Shown here in pieces: positions 11,701 through 22,900 of a stretch of DNA of 64,000 nucleotides. Under the pieces are notes generated by a model. The model did no database searches, was not told the origin of the DNA, and was given only the letters and a program-made list of their open reading frames with translations. Position numbers and translations under genes: made by a program. Source of the stretch: Bursaphelenchus xylophilus (Eukaryota; Nematoda; Chromadorea; Rhabditida; Aphelenchoididae); contig CAJFCV020000005.1 in NCBI GenBank assembly GCA_904066235.2, forward strand, positions 5,885,501-5,949,500. Direction: 5' to 3'. Position 1 is the stretch's first letter, and the number at the start of each line of letters is the position of its first letter.

Positions 11701-12050
11701 ACATAAAAGGGCCCATATTCCGCCAGGAGACCGCCAACGGAGCTACAACCAGGACCTCCATTCAGCCAGATCAACAAAGGGGCTGTTTCTGAATTCACAG
11801 CGGCTTCAGTCAACCTAAACTATAAATCGTGAGAGGGCTAACTGAGGGCTCTGACTGACTAAATTATATTACGCAACACTCACCAATAAAAGAAAAGGTC
11901 TTTTCCATCTGGAGAGGCCTTTAAGTAACCTGAATATTGGTTGAAAGTAGGATCAAACGTGACATTCGGTAGCCCAATTATACGATCTTCTTCACCCACG
12001 GCCCTCACTGTGCCCGCGATCAAGGCAAAAAAGCCTATCTGGTATAACAT
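8792..12050 (-). CDS. Serine carboxypeptidase (S10, cathepsin A-like)
   Basis: The start at 12050 gives a signal peptide ([17 protein letters not shown]). The mature enzyme opens with [19 protein letters not shown], the S10 hallmark. Exon 2 (11552-11814) has [20 protein letters not shown] (oxyanion region) and [11 protein letters not shown]. Exon 3 carries the catalytic serine motif [10 protein letters not shown]. Later exons give [44 protein letters not shown], the [11 protein letters not shown] region, then FFNGDV/DTVCN with the catalytic Asp and [20 protein letters not shown] with the catalytic His. All three catalytic residues are therefore visible. The product should remove C-terminal residues from peptides in lysosomes or outside the cell. 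One intron holds a ~1-kb Tc1-like element (9282-10318). A hydrophobic C-terminal end ([17 protein letters not shown]) might be a membrane anchor or an artefact of a missed last splice. Confidence 0.85.
9282..10318. mobile_element. Non-autonomous Tc1-like DNA element in carboxypeptidase intron
   Basis: The ends form an imperfect terminal inverted repeat of about 30 bp: TATATCCCCGGACATAAATT at the left and, read from the other strand at the right, TATACTTCCGGACATTATTT followed by CGACCAC/TGACCACC-type bases. TA dinucleotides flank both ends, as expected for Tc1/mariner insertions. No transposase-like frame is visible in the ~1 kb interior, so it is a deletion derivative or MITE-like copy. Confidence 0.6.
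10955..11110. repeat. GC-rich repeat-like block in carboxypeptidase intron
   Basis: A GC-rich stretch with short inverted motifs (GGGCGTGGGCTACGCCCC, TCCGCGGA) stands out from the AT-rich intron around it. It resembles a small dispersed repeat, but no clear terminal repeats were found. Confidence 0.3.
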
Positions 12051-12693
12051 AAGGTCGCCAGAACTTTAAAAGTGAGATCCGGGGAACGAAAGTGAGTGAG
12101 CGGAACGAGGGACGCGCAACGTTCTGACGCAGGGAAGGTGTTTGGGTATCCAGTTTCGTGTAACGGGTGGAAATATAATTGTTTCTTATCCCTCACCTCG
12201 CTTCTGATTCATTTGACGTCGCGGGTCGCGGCTAAAACCCCTCGAATTCGAATTTTTGCAAAGCAATTTTCTCCAGAAGAAAATCATTATACGGGTCCAA
12301 CTACATATAATTATTGTATTTTATTGTCTAAAAATTGGAGAACAGGACTTCGGGCCTGGTTTTTATGGGTAAAAAGTAGTCAAAAAGGCCGGTTGTTTCA
12401 AGACATTTGTCTTGGCCCAAATCAGATAAAAGGAATTGTTCTATGTGGAACGAGTCAGTGTTATACGGCCATAAGCAAACATGAAAAAGAATAGGCCTCT
12501 ATGCGAACGAACCTTTAATTCGGAGTAAACATGGCCGCTAACTCAGATTAAAGGATTAGGGTCATTTGCGGTCACATCATACCAATCTTTGCATACCACC
12601 CAAAAAGGGTAAATTTAGTGGGGATCAAAGACGAAATAGGTACCAAAGAAAAAGATTTGAAACATTTATAAATAGTAAATAAAAAATGAACAT
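12051..12693. other. Intergenic region between carboxypeptidase and bub-3
   Basis: This separates the 3' end of bub-3 from the carboxypeptidase start, both on the minus strand, and should contain the carboxypeptidase promoter. A plus-strand open frame of 132 codons (12096-12494) has no recognisable domain, signal or coding-like neighbours and is treated as chance. Confidence 0.4.
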
Positions 12694-13949
12694 TTACTTT
12701 GGTTTAACTTCTAATTCTGTCATTTTCCTTATAGTTAGTGAAGGTTCGGGCAGAGGATTGGGAACATTATCATCCTCATACAGGTAAGTTGAAGCAATCG
12801 CCAACATTGATCCATCCGGAGTAAAGCAGAGAGAAGTCACAGAGGATGGGAATTTCCTGAATTGACACAATCGTTTCCTGTTGAAGGGATCCCACATATT
12901 AACCATCTGATCCGAACCTAAGAAATTTCTGGATTACTTCGATTCTGAATAAAAAAATATCCATCAGGGAGTCACTGACCTCCTGTAGCGAAAGTTCGGT
13001 GAATTGGATGAAAGGCGATGGTATTGACTGGATAAATCAGTTCTCCATGTTCATCCTTCACACGATGACATTTAAATGCGTATTTACTCTTCTGAACATC
13101 CGGATTTTGATCAAAGTATTCGACCGCCACTCGGCCTTCAATCGACGAAACAACAAACGCTTCCGCAGACGGGAAGCATTTGATGGCTCTGATTTGGTAC
13201 TAAATCAATATGAATAACAAAGCGATTTCTTACTTTTAATGGGGATTCTTTTTGTTGTAGAGGATGAGCAAAGTTTCTCACGTCCCAAACATAAATCTGC
13301 TTGTCCTTCGTGCCCGCTACGGCCCTGTTGTCAACCACATCCAAGGCGTAAATCTTTTCAACGCAATCCATCTGACCCACTGGAAGAAGAGTTCGAGTAT
13401 CCCAAAGCTAAAACATAAAACTATATAACAAATAAATAATCCATACTTTTAGATAGCCATCCCATCCAGCAGACACCGCCGTTCGCATAGTTTGACAAAA
13501 TTCGAGACATCGGACTGGCGCAGAATGTTGGCCCATTACTGTCTCTAAAAGGTCAAGTAGACTACAGTATAAAATGCACTGATTACCTCTACCGGATTCG
13601 ACATCAACTAATTTGACCACTTCATCAAGTCCGCCACTTACCAGGCTTTGTTGATTCTAAAAATCATACATCATAACAAAACAAAAACTCACCGCAAACG
13701 TACAGCATAAAACAGATTTCTTGTGGAAGATATTTCGTTGCTCAATCGGATTATTAGGATTAGTGAGGTCGTAGATTTTCAAATAACTGTCCCAAGACGC
13801 TACTGCCAACAGTCTTTTATCATTTGAGGGGGAGAACTAGAAATACAACTTTTTTGCAAAACCGTACCTACCTGAACCTTGGAGATGCCTAAGGCTGTTT
13901 TTATTGGGATAGGGAATTCATTGGCTGCAGCTACATAGTGAGGATTCAT
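12694..13949 (-). CDS. bub-3: Mitotic spindle-checkpoint WD40 protein BUB3
   Basis: The start at 13949 (MNPHYVAAANEF) leads into about 340 residues over seven or so exons. WD40 blades read in the BUB3 order: VASWDSYLKIYDLTNP, LVSGGLDEVVKLVDVESG, MGQHSAPVRCLEFC, TAVSAGWDGYLKV joined to LWDTRTLLPVGQMD, KDKQIYVWDVRNFAHPLQQK, the long diagnostic stretch VVSSIEGRVAVEYFDQNPDV then KSKYAFKCHRVKDEHGE, YPVNTIAFHPIHRTFATGG, and MVNMWDPFNRKRLCQF. These match metazoan BUB3 nearly word for word. BUB3 binds phosphorylated MELT repeats of KNL1 at kinetochores and recruits BUB1/BUBR1. Nothing is truncated. It is transcribed away from the MIF4G gene. Confidence 0.95.
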
Positions 13950-14600
13950 TTTTATTTCGAAATGGAGATCACAATGATGCAAAGTACAGATTGCATACGT
14001 ATGTATACACAGACTTGCAAAATCTTTTTTTTAGAAAATTAAAAACCGCCAACACCGCAGTCTGCGCCCGAGGTTCGAGTTTTGCAGATGAGATCTTATA
14101 CGATGGAAGAAATTTTGCTACTGTATGATTGTCACCGGTTTATCAATGTCTTCGAATAGAATTGCATGAGTACACAAGTAACTTTTTTTGCTTTCAAAGC
14201 CGGTAATTTTGATTTTTTGTTATATAAGAGGGAAGAAATAAGATTGATTTTAGGATTTTGAAAGACACGAGAAATTTCGTGCTTTTTTTCTCATGTCAGG
14301 TCTCGTTTTATCCATGCTATTTTTTCAAAAAAAGTGAGGAAAGCGTTTTTAGCGTTTTGCTTCGGAACCTGCAAAATTGGTTGACTAGCTTGCCAGGGGG
14401 TAAACCTGTGTTCACACCGGACGATAGTTCGCTCTCGACCAAGCATAATCAAAGTGACTCTCGCACCCCAATAGTCTAATTTGGCCATTTTGAGAGTATT
14501 TTAGACATACACCTAGACCTCGGCCACGACCTAGGTTGCGAGGTTGGTCATGAGCGATCTATCCTCCGCCCCAACAATTTTGCAACATTGGATATAAGTA

Positions 14601-14824
14601 TAGTCGCGACATAAAGTCCGTAGAATTTTTCGCGGCCCCCAAATCCCGTTGCACCCCGAAATGTCGATTTGTCGCTGAGAAAAATGAGAATCGCGCGCGA
14701 CAATAAGGCAAAATCAACAAAATTGCACAGTGCAAAATGTGTTTTCGGGTGAATGCACAGTGCATAATGCTTTTTCGGGTTTATGCACAGTGCAGAAAAT
14801 TCTACGGACTTTATGTCGCGACTA
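14601..14824. mobile_element. MITE with perfect ~28-bp terminal inverted repeats
   Basis: The left end TAGTCGCGACATAAAGTCCG (continuing TAGAATTTT) is matched at the right end by its exact reverse complement at 14797-14824. Both ends carry TA, consistent with a Tc1/mariner-type target. The interior has repeated GCACAGTGCA and TGCACAGTGC motifs and no coding capacity. Confidence 0.8.
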
Positions 14825-14825
14825 G

Positions 14826-14931
14826 TATTTTGCCCGAAATGACGGCTAGCCGTCGGAAAGCGATGATGGGCGATTCCAAGGCCTTGGCCAAGGCTCGACG
14901 ACCCGATATTATTTTCCCGACGGACTGATTT
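14826..14931. mobile_element. MITE copy ending TTATTTTCCCGACGGACTGA
   Basis: The right end TTATTTTCCCGACGGACTGA and the interior GATGGGCGATTCC block match, in reverse orientation, the element at 16227-16371. The left end (TTTTGCCCGAAATGACGG) is a worse match, so this copy is degraded. It abuts the previous MITE. Confidence 0.55.
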
Positions 14932-15044
14932 CTGACAAACTATTTGTGAATTTCTTTTAGATTGTTTGGACTTTTCTTTAAAAACGAGCTGGCCACCTGT
15001 TCCAAAAACAAAACTAATATTCCTTTCGGACTGTCCCGTACGGA

Positions 15045-16006
15045 ATGGCACTTTTGGAAGAAGAATTACGTTCAATATTGAATTCCTTATCATATTTGTC
15101 AGCCCAAGGGGATCTCCCTGTTCAAACCTTTGCGACTTTGGTAAAGAACGCCCGAACTGATGTTCTGGTTGAGCATTTACATCAGAGATGGCTCTCCGAT
15201 TCAAATTTTGGGAACGCCGCTGCAAGAATTGTGGCTTATATTCATCGAGTAAGTAAACCAGCAAACAAATGTACGCAAAATTGTTTAGGACAATCCAAAC
15301 GACATGAAATTACCATCAAAAGTTTTGTCATTGTCTCTGGATGACTATAAGAAGAGATACGAAATGAGGAGAAGTGATCGCAAAATGTTCAGAAATTATT
15401 GCCGAAGTCTGGTCGAGTTAATGCCCATATTTTTGTAAGTAAGAATGAATTGAAGACAACTTTTTATTTAGTGATATTGATAAGTATATGGGCACCAGTC
15501 TGGTCCGTCCTCTCTTCGATTGCATGTTTATTCTAACGGAGTCTAATCCTGATGACGGTGATCTTCTAGTAAGTATAACATCACAAAGACAACGCTTTCA
15601 GTGTGTGGCGCAAATTCTGATAAGGTCAGGGCAACTGTTATACGAATTGGATCCCCATGTCTGCGATAAGATAATCATGAAATGTCGCCTTTCCCTCTGC
15701 TCCAATGACATCCGTTTAAGCGATTTGACAAGGTTCTCACTGCTTAATGTAAGATGATTCAAGATGAAATCCTTACAGAGAATTTAGGCGGCTGACCTTT
15801 GGACATATAGATGGAATTTGCAAGCAATGCCATACTGTCTACTACAATTCTATCAAGCACAATACGAAGCCTATCATCTGAATGAATATGAGGATAAACG
15901 ATGGTTGCCTCAGGGCATGTACCAAAGCTCTACAACAACGTTGGCACCTAGTTCGGTCTCCTCCTTCTCGAAATTAACAAACGACGACTTTGAGAGTATA
16001 GTTTAA
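15045..16006 (+). CDS. MIF4G-domain protein (MIF4GD/SLIP1-like)
   Basis: Exons from ATG 15045 (first 15045-15248) through short introns give about 250 residues that are mostly alpha-helical. The middle, SLVRPLFDCMFILTESNP, then LLCVAQILIRSGQLLYELD and KCRLSLCSNDIRLSDLTRFS, and the tail AADLWTYRW, parallel human MIF4GD/SLIP1, where VNPVYDCLFRL...CLVLQLHRVGEQLE...L..L.R..LL.....R..GW occupies the same order. MIF4G folds scaffold translation or mRNA-decay factors; SLIP1 works with the stem-loop binding protein in translation of histone mRNAs. The C-terminus is Ser/Thr-rich. No eIF4A-binding detail can be judged. Its 3' end converges with the PDZ gene, 71 nt between stop codons. Confidence 0.65.
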
Positions 16007-16023
16007 TACATTCTCAAGAAAAC

Positions 16024-16029
16024 AATAAA
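16024..16029 (+). terminator. Polyadenylation signal AATAAA
   Basis: AATAAA 18 nt after the MIF4G-gene stop codon; the mRNA would end close to or inside the last exon of the opposing PDZ gene. Confidence 0.55.
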
Positions 16030-16077
16030 ATGTAAATACAACATTGTATAGCACCTAACAATTGAAATCTAACCTTT

Positions 16078-17489
16078 CTAATGTCTCCTTAAGTACCGGT
16101 ATGAGAGTACAATGCCAGCTCCCAACGCCACCACTCCGATTGAAACGAAAAGGACCTCGGTTAAGATTGACGGACTGAAATAAATACAAAATAACGAAAA
16201 TAAACTTTTTTTCAAAAATATCAGTCTGTCGGGAAAATAACAGCGGATTGTCGCGCCTCGGAATCGCCCATCATCGCTTTGCGACGGCGGCCGAAACTGG
16301 AGATTTGGCGATAGCGGTGAGGCGAGACATTTTGATGCGACGACCCGCCGTTATTTTCCCGACAGACTGATATAATAGAAAAGCACTCACTTTGAAGGGT
16401 CTAATATGCTAGTCGGCTTTTTCGGAGTACGAGGGATGTCATCGATAACACTATGAGCTATACTCGGGGCCATACTCACGGTAGAAGCTCGATCTTCTTC
16501 ATCATCCTGTACTTGATTAAGATGTTTTTGGGGACCGGAATGGGCAAAATATGTCGAAGATGTGTTGGACATAGTCCTAGATCTTACATTTACTTTGCAT
16601 GGTGGAACAACATTTTGTAGATTACCCTGCTTTTTGTTTGGCACAGTTCCATTTGAAATTACCTCGCTGTTACCCTTCGACACTAAACATGTTATATCAG
16701 ACAAGAAAGCCAACTTACAATTGTTCTGATTGTTACCATCCTCCCCTCTCTCAAGCTCTTCTTCTCTTTTCTTAACATCTTCAGTGACGTTTACACAATT
16801 TTCTTTCCTCTCGACCTCTGCTTGATTTTGCATACCATTCTCTTTAGCCGCTAAACTTTCTATCTCTTCTCTCACAACTTCTGCCTGGAGTTTTTTGTTG
16901 TTTTCTTTGACTATAAAATTAGTTTTCTTCGAATTTCCCTTATTTTTAGCTGAACTTGGAGAAGAACTTCTGCTAGAATTATCTGACTTTGAGCCGCTTA
17001 GTGGAGTTTGATTTGTTGAAGAAGATGAGCGTACGATGAGATCAGAAGGTTGCTAAAAAACAAAAATGATAAAATCAGCGAACTTACAGATAAAAGAATC
17101 CTTTCGGCGTCTGGTTCGACGGTGAGGACGCATTCCTTGGAGGCACTTTTGAATATTTGTACAGCTTGATCGTGGGTCAGTGGTGTGATAATGGTCCCAT
17201 TTACCTAAAAAATAAAAATAAGAATGAAAGCACTTACCGCTACGATACGATCTCCAACATTCAACCGGCCGTTGTCGGCCGCCGCTGAATTAGGGCGGAT
17301 CCTTGAGATAAAGAAGCCATCATGACCGGGTATATGAGGTGTATCGACGCCTCCCACAATGTTGAAACCCAATCCTGAATGAATTCAAGCAGATTACTTT
17401 AAGACCTTACCATTCTCAATTCCCTGCAATTTGACCTCGATGGTGGGAATAATGGACTCGTGTAGATTTTTATCCAAAGTTTTTGCCAT
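16078..17489 (-). CDS. Tail-anchored PDZ protein, SYNJ2BP/OMP25-like
   Basis: The start at 17489 gives MAKTLDKNLHESIIPTIEVK and then a PDZ domain at residues ~20-110: LGFNIVGGVDTPHIPGHDGF, FISRIRPNSAAADNGRLNVG, DRIVAVNG, LTHDQAVQIFKSASKECVLT. The carboxylate-binding loop LGFNIVGG is that of mammalian SYNJ2BP. A long Ser/Lys/Glu-rich linker (~200 residues) follows. The last exon (16078-16177) joins in phase 2 and encodes a hydrophobic helix (VLFVSIGVVALGAGIVLSY) and a short basic end (RYLRRH-stop), the pattern of a tail anchor for the mitochondrial outer membrane or ER. SYNJ2BP recruits partners such as synaptojanin-2 or RRBP1 to mitochondria; that use here is inference. The linker is far longer than in vertebrates. 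A MITE sits in the final intron. Confidence 0.8.
16227..16371. mobile_element. MITE with CAGTCTGTCGGGAAAATAAC terminal repeats
   Basis: The left end CAGTCTGTCGGGAAAATAAC and the right end GTTATTTTCCCGACAGACTG are perfect inverted copies, extending to ~24 bp. The ~145-bp element has no coding capacity and lies in the last intron of the PDZ gene. A second, decayed family member is at 14826-14931. Confidence 0.85.
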
Positions 17490-19964
17490 TGCGCTAGTTC
17501 GTTTACATCTAGTCCACGCTCGCAAACAAAAAATTTACAATTCCTTGTCAAAGAATAGAGCGCAAAGGGACGAATTAGGGCGCAGCTTGCCGTCTTTTCC
17601 CTGCAGGCTGCCTTTGTTAGCCTAAGCTAAATCGAGACTGTAACTTTTAAAATATTTTTTGATATACAATCTATGTTTTTTCTCTTTATGACATAGAACC
17701 ATGACGTAAAGAAAATAAAATAGAATCCACCTTTGGTTGTTTTTGTCTTCCCCTACTGTAAGCTTAAGAATAAGAATAAACGAAACCAGGTGTCCCGGTT
17801 ACAAATGCATCGCAGTCCGTTGAAATTCTCACTGAATTTTTTTTGGGATGAGAACAGACTATCTTCAAAAGACAATTTTACTTTGTAAAAACCAAAAAAT
17901 GGGCTAGCTGTATGCAGTAGATTTTTCAAATATTTTTTTTTAACAATTCTAACAATGTAAGCTACTAAGTTGTAGTAATGGTAGCCTGATATTTTTTATT
18001 TTCGGAATATACTTTGCTTTCCTTAAGACGTCTAAAGTGACAACCTGTGCCTAACAACAGTCTGTCGTATTCGGTTTCAGAAAGAACCCGCAAAGACTTT
18101 ACGGCCCGCATTGTATATATTTAATTACTTTGTTGTTGGGCCTTATAGGCGAACTATAAACAAAGCCTCATTAAGAAACCGTTCCACTTTTTTGGAGGAA
18201 AGAATGTTACTTTTCTGGCGGATAACACCCTGCTTTTATATCATTAGTCATAAACGCTAAGGTATAATGTAACCCGTTATTGGAAACGATTGCGCAGTTT
18301 GCGGTGGTATTATGGCGACTAAAACGGGCTAAAGAAAGGTCCAAAAGGCCATCGGATTTGCATGTTTTTATGTTTTTTTATGTCGGCGGGAAATCTTTTA
18401 TTGTGACTTCCCAAATAAAATTGTTCCAATTGTTTTCCGATATCAGAAAAGTCGAGTTAAAAGGCCTCGAGACTTGATTAAGGCGAGAAGTGAGTCAAAT
18501 CCCATGAACGATTATCTTTTTTTCGGGCCCATTCTGCAAAAACACTTGGCCAAACTTTCTTCACCTGCACTCATTTGAGGCCGAGGATATTGCCTCCGGT
18601 CGTTCTCGGCCTTTCGCTTTGCCCGGCCCAGCCAGATTCTCCTTAATAGGCCCTTTTTGGCTCGCTGATGCGTCGATTCGATTGTTATGGGGAAAGGTTA
18701 TTGTGCCATCTTGTCTTTCCTCCCCTCCATAACCGATTCGAGGCGTCCGACCGTGCTTAACCGAGGTGTCTTCTTCTTAGGTTGGAAGGCCCAAAATAGG
18801 AAGAAAAACGGCTGAGGAAATACTTAATTGCCATTTCTCTTCTTTATGAGTTTGGCTGATCCTCTGGACGTAATCATGAAAGGGTGCCGGGGCTCGAGTG
18901 CTGGCTGAATAGAGTGCCTTTAATATTGTCAGCCAAAGTATGGGGTCAAGGTGTCGTAAGGCCTTTGTGACTCTCCCATCTGATGATTAATGGGGCGTTT
19001 ATGTAACGGCGACAAATTTGTCAATTTCCGGAACGAAAACTAATAATTAATCTCTCGCTCTTCCAGCTTTCCCACATAAATCCAGTGTCCATGTGTTGGC
19101 CTCCAAGATTAGCAGATCCGGTGATTCATTTTGGGTATTTTGCCTGCGGCCATGTTCATAGGGCTCGTTGTGTTGTCCACTTCCCGCTCGCCCTTCCCTG
19201 ACCCCACTATATGGAAGGAGGCGGAGTCTGGCGGGGCGTTTGTCAGTCATTCGGGCATTCCCAGTCTCTAATAAGTGGTTCCTGTAGTTTTAATTGTCCC
19301 CGTTCGAGTTGGGAAAGGGTCCGCCGGTGTCCCATGGGATCAGGTATTGTTTCCAATTGCCCTAAGGTAATTTATGAGTGTCTTTGCGCACTCCCGACAT
19401 TTTCCAATCCCCTGAGGCTAATCGGCGACGGACTGGTCACTTCGGATGGACGTTTTTTGGCGTGCTCGGAGAAATTTACATGGGTGCTATTAGGGAACTG
19501 GAGGAGTGACATGTCTTGATGTCCTGCCAGAAGTGCCATGTTTCTTGGAGCTTTGACGTCGGTTGCTTTCGGGCTGCGCAAACAGCTTTCGGGTCTGGTT
19601 TTTTGGGCTTTCCGGCCACCTGCTTTTCCCACACGATTTATAGTTCAAATTCACAAAAACTGATGTCCGAGTTTTTTCACCTTTAATCCTCTCCTTGCGG
19701 CTGAGAGTTAGAAATTCTAGGTTTGTGGACATTGACTTGTTTGAGAATATTAATTTTATTCGTATCTGCCGATACATCTATGTTTATTTTTTCCGTGAAT
19801 ATTCATACTTATAGTCTAATAAATCGGTGTTTATTGCAATACATCTGCCCATATCGTTCTTCCAATTATGCAAATCCCGTTTTAATCTTGCATATTTTTG
19901 TTTGCGCATGTGCCTTGGATTATTCGAGACACATGATTTGTTAATGTCATTACTTTGTTTAGCC
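17490..19964. other. Long gene-free region upstream of madd-2
   Basis: About 2.5 kb separates the divergent PDZ gene and madd-2 start. Open frames on both strands (for example 19211-19632) show no domain and overlap one another. The 18500-19650 part is noticeably GC-richer than the flanks. It may hold regulatory DNA or an unseen 5' exon of madd-2, whose first coding exon follows a TTTGTTTAG acceptor-like sequence. No RNA gene was recognised. Confidence 0.4.
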
Positions 19965-22900
19965 ATGGAGCAGGAGCTGAGATGCCCGCTCTGTCGATCA
20001 TTCCTGACAGATCCAATTCTACTACAATGTTCGCACAGTTATTGCCGAGAATGTGCGGTAAAGGCGCTTCTCAAGTCCAGTTCGGTGATGTCTCCACCCT
20101 GCTCTAGTAGTTCTGGTGAGCATTATTTAGGTTACTGTACTTCGTTCTTTTCGGTTTAATATCATTGTTTTTTTCAGCCAGTGATACCGCCTCGATCTGC
20201 ATATCAGACCCCGACCAAGAATGCGACAAGCTGAGCATGGTGAGCGAGACCGACTCGGGTGTTTGTATATACAACAATGGCGCAAATGGCAACTCTGGCA
20301 AAGGTAATAAACGGGGCTTCTCAGGTCAGGCACGGCTCTTATCGGTGTCACTCATCTGGCGGCAAACATTCCTCAATGTTTTTTTTTATTGTAGGCTCAA
20401 GGCCGAGCAGTTTTCTTGGGTCCCTTCCCAGCTCGTCAACACCCTCTTCTCGACTTCAATCGTTGATTACACCCCTCACAACAGGGCATACCATCATCTG
20501 CGAAAAATGCCAAAAAACATCGTTTTTTGCTGATGAGAATGCAGTCTATAATCAGTCATCAAACTTGGCCTTGAGAAGATTGGTCGAGCGATTCAAAAAG
20601 GCGCAGATTCAAAAAGATTCAGAATCCTCATCAAATTCTCCGGCCTTATTTTGTCAATGGTGTGAAGATGGAAAACAGAATCAGGCGTCATTGTATTGCG
20701 AATCCTGTGGATACTTTTACTGCAGCGATTGCCAGCCGATTATCCACCCTTCCAGGGGACCTCTGAAGGATCACAAGTTTGTCCCCGCCGAAAGTATTAG
20801 TCGGAAGTAAGCATTGTCTGAAATGATGGCATTAAATTTTTATAGAAAACTCTTGTCACAACACGAGCCCGTTGAAGAACATCGTTGCGAAGCTCATGTG
20901 GAAGAGGCGTTGACAATGTTCTGCTCTAGTTGTAACATTCCCTTGTGTTGCCAATGCATTCAGTCAGCTCGTCATCTAACTCATCAAGTTCAATCGCTGG
21001 CGACTACCGTAAAGACGAAGAAGGTCGGTCAGGGATATTACTTTTTCGTTTTCATTGCTTTTTAATCATATTTCATACGACTCTGACAGTTCCGCGTATC
21101 TTATGCAAATTGATTTCCTTTCTGAGACTTCTGAATCCACTTGTAAATCTCAGGAGAATCCTTTTTTCATTATGGAGAACTCATTAAGGACGGGCAATGT
21201 AATTGCATCAAGCCCATGGGGAAGTGCCGAAAAGGCGTTCGCTTCCAGGCGGATGAGTTTCCTTAATTAGAGCCAAATATGGGGTCGGGGGCTACGTCAG
21301 ATTAGAGGGGAGGGAGGCATGCGCGCGGCAAATTGATCGCACTTCAGCTCTGATTTGACACTTCGAATGGCCATTCATTATTCTTTGATAGGCCAATTCG
21401 GGACAAGCCGTTGACAGATCTCCAGTCAGCTGGGCTTGGGACAAAATGGCGCGGAATCAATTAATAGGCAGCATGTCTTCTTCTTCTCCCCTTTGCCTTC
21501 GTATGCATTTTTTGCGCCAAATGTTTTTCGTCAGGAAATGGAAAAACCCCCACGAAACCTGACACCTGCAAGCTTCCCGCAGGTGTAATCGAAGAACATG
21601 TCCGAATCTTACCTGCAGGGAGCTTACGACCTCATAATCCCATAAATCTCCTTGCCGAGGTCATGTTCGTTGAGAGATGCCATGAATCAAGAAGACCTTA
21701 AAGGTCAGTTTTCCAACTTGGGAATGGAAGAGTACTGTAAAATTTGTATTCAAAAACATTGGGAAGAGCATTCCCTTTGTGTCCCCATATTCATCGCTCA
21801 TCAGAGGATCCGATGCATTCAAAAGACATGATTTATGTGCTGTGCAAGACGCCGTGTGCAGATTCCGGGAGTTCCTTAATGGATTCCGGTCCCTTCTCTC
21901 ATCCCTTAAATCCCCTTCTCACGCGAAAAGGTCGGTCAAAGTTGAGGCCTCCCAAAACGGCATATTGTTCTTGTTGCCTGAAGCAAGAAGACGGAGCCGG
22001 TGAGGCGTGAAGCCGGCTCTGGAATGGACAGATTTAATTGGGGATCAGAGGCGCAATTGTCCGTCCGCGGGAGTTAATTGCAGAGCCTGGAAATCCGCGC
22101 GCCCTGAGGGCATGTCATGTTTTTGATGCATTGTTGACGAGACATAACGAGTGACATAATCAGGACGGGACATGCCAGTGTTTGAGGGATTAAGGCCGGA
22201 AATCCGATTCCCTGATCGGCAGCTGCAAAACTTGGTCCATCGGTCATTGTCCGCTGCAATTTGTCGGACAAGGAGATGACATAATCTCGGTGAGATATGG
22301 CCGCGCGCCTCCCCCTCCTCGGGCGGCTTCTATTTGTTATCCTAACCGCGCTCCGGGATTTGTGGCCCGGCCTCGGCCCTAGGTGGCGGCGTCTCCACTT
22401 TGATCCGTGGATCGTAAACCCGGCCACGACCGCAAACACCTCATTAAACGGCCGCAGATCTTGTTAATAAAGCTGTACACAGACGATTAATCCGACATCC
22501 TCGCAGACACCTGTCATTTCCGATTAATCCATAAAAGTTTTATAAAAAATAAGTGCGGATCGGAGTCTGTCAGAGTCGATTACGGTTACGGAAAAAAATT
22601 ATCAAAAATAATGCTGAAAAAAGTTGCTTTGCAGAGCGAATTGTCCCGAATACTACAAGAATTGTCGGAAAAGGTGAAAAAAGCATCGGAAGACATCAAT
22701 GAGATTAAAAAGCTGCATCAGACAGTAGAAGTAAGTGGAATATGTTTAACATCAAATTAATTGCCAGGATAATTGCAACGAATTCCAAACGGGGCTTAAT
22801 GTTCAAATCGACGTTTTAATTCAAAATCTGGAAGAGCGAAGAGCCAAATTAATGGAATATGTGACAATGGAGAAGGAGAGAAAGCATCGGACTCTGAAAG

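Larger units (their letters stand above)
13950..15044. other. Intergenic region with MITEs upstream of bub-3 and the MIF4G gene
   Basis: This is the divergent upstream region of bub-3 (-) and the MIF4G-domain gene (+). Its 3' half is filled by two small inverted-repeat elements (14601-14824 and ~14826-14931). A long minus-strand open frame across 14548-15264 is explained by repeat sequence with period-like GCACAGTGCA motifs, not by a protein gene. Confidence 0.5.

Noticed and set aside
12096..12494. 132-codon plus-strand open frame
   Set aside because: No start context, domain or compositional signal; it lies between two genes on the other strand and was judged chance.
14548..15264. 238-codon minus-strand open frame
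   Set aside because: Its sequence coincides with inverted-repeat elements and overlaps the opposite-strand MIF4G first exon, so it is repeat-derived.
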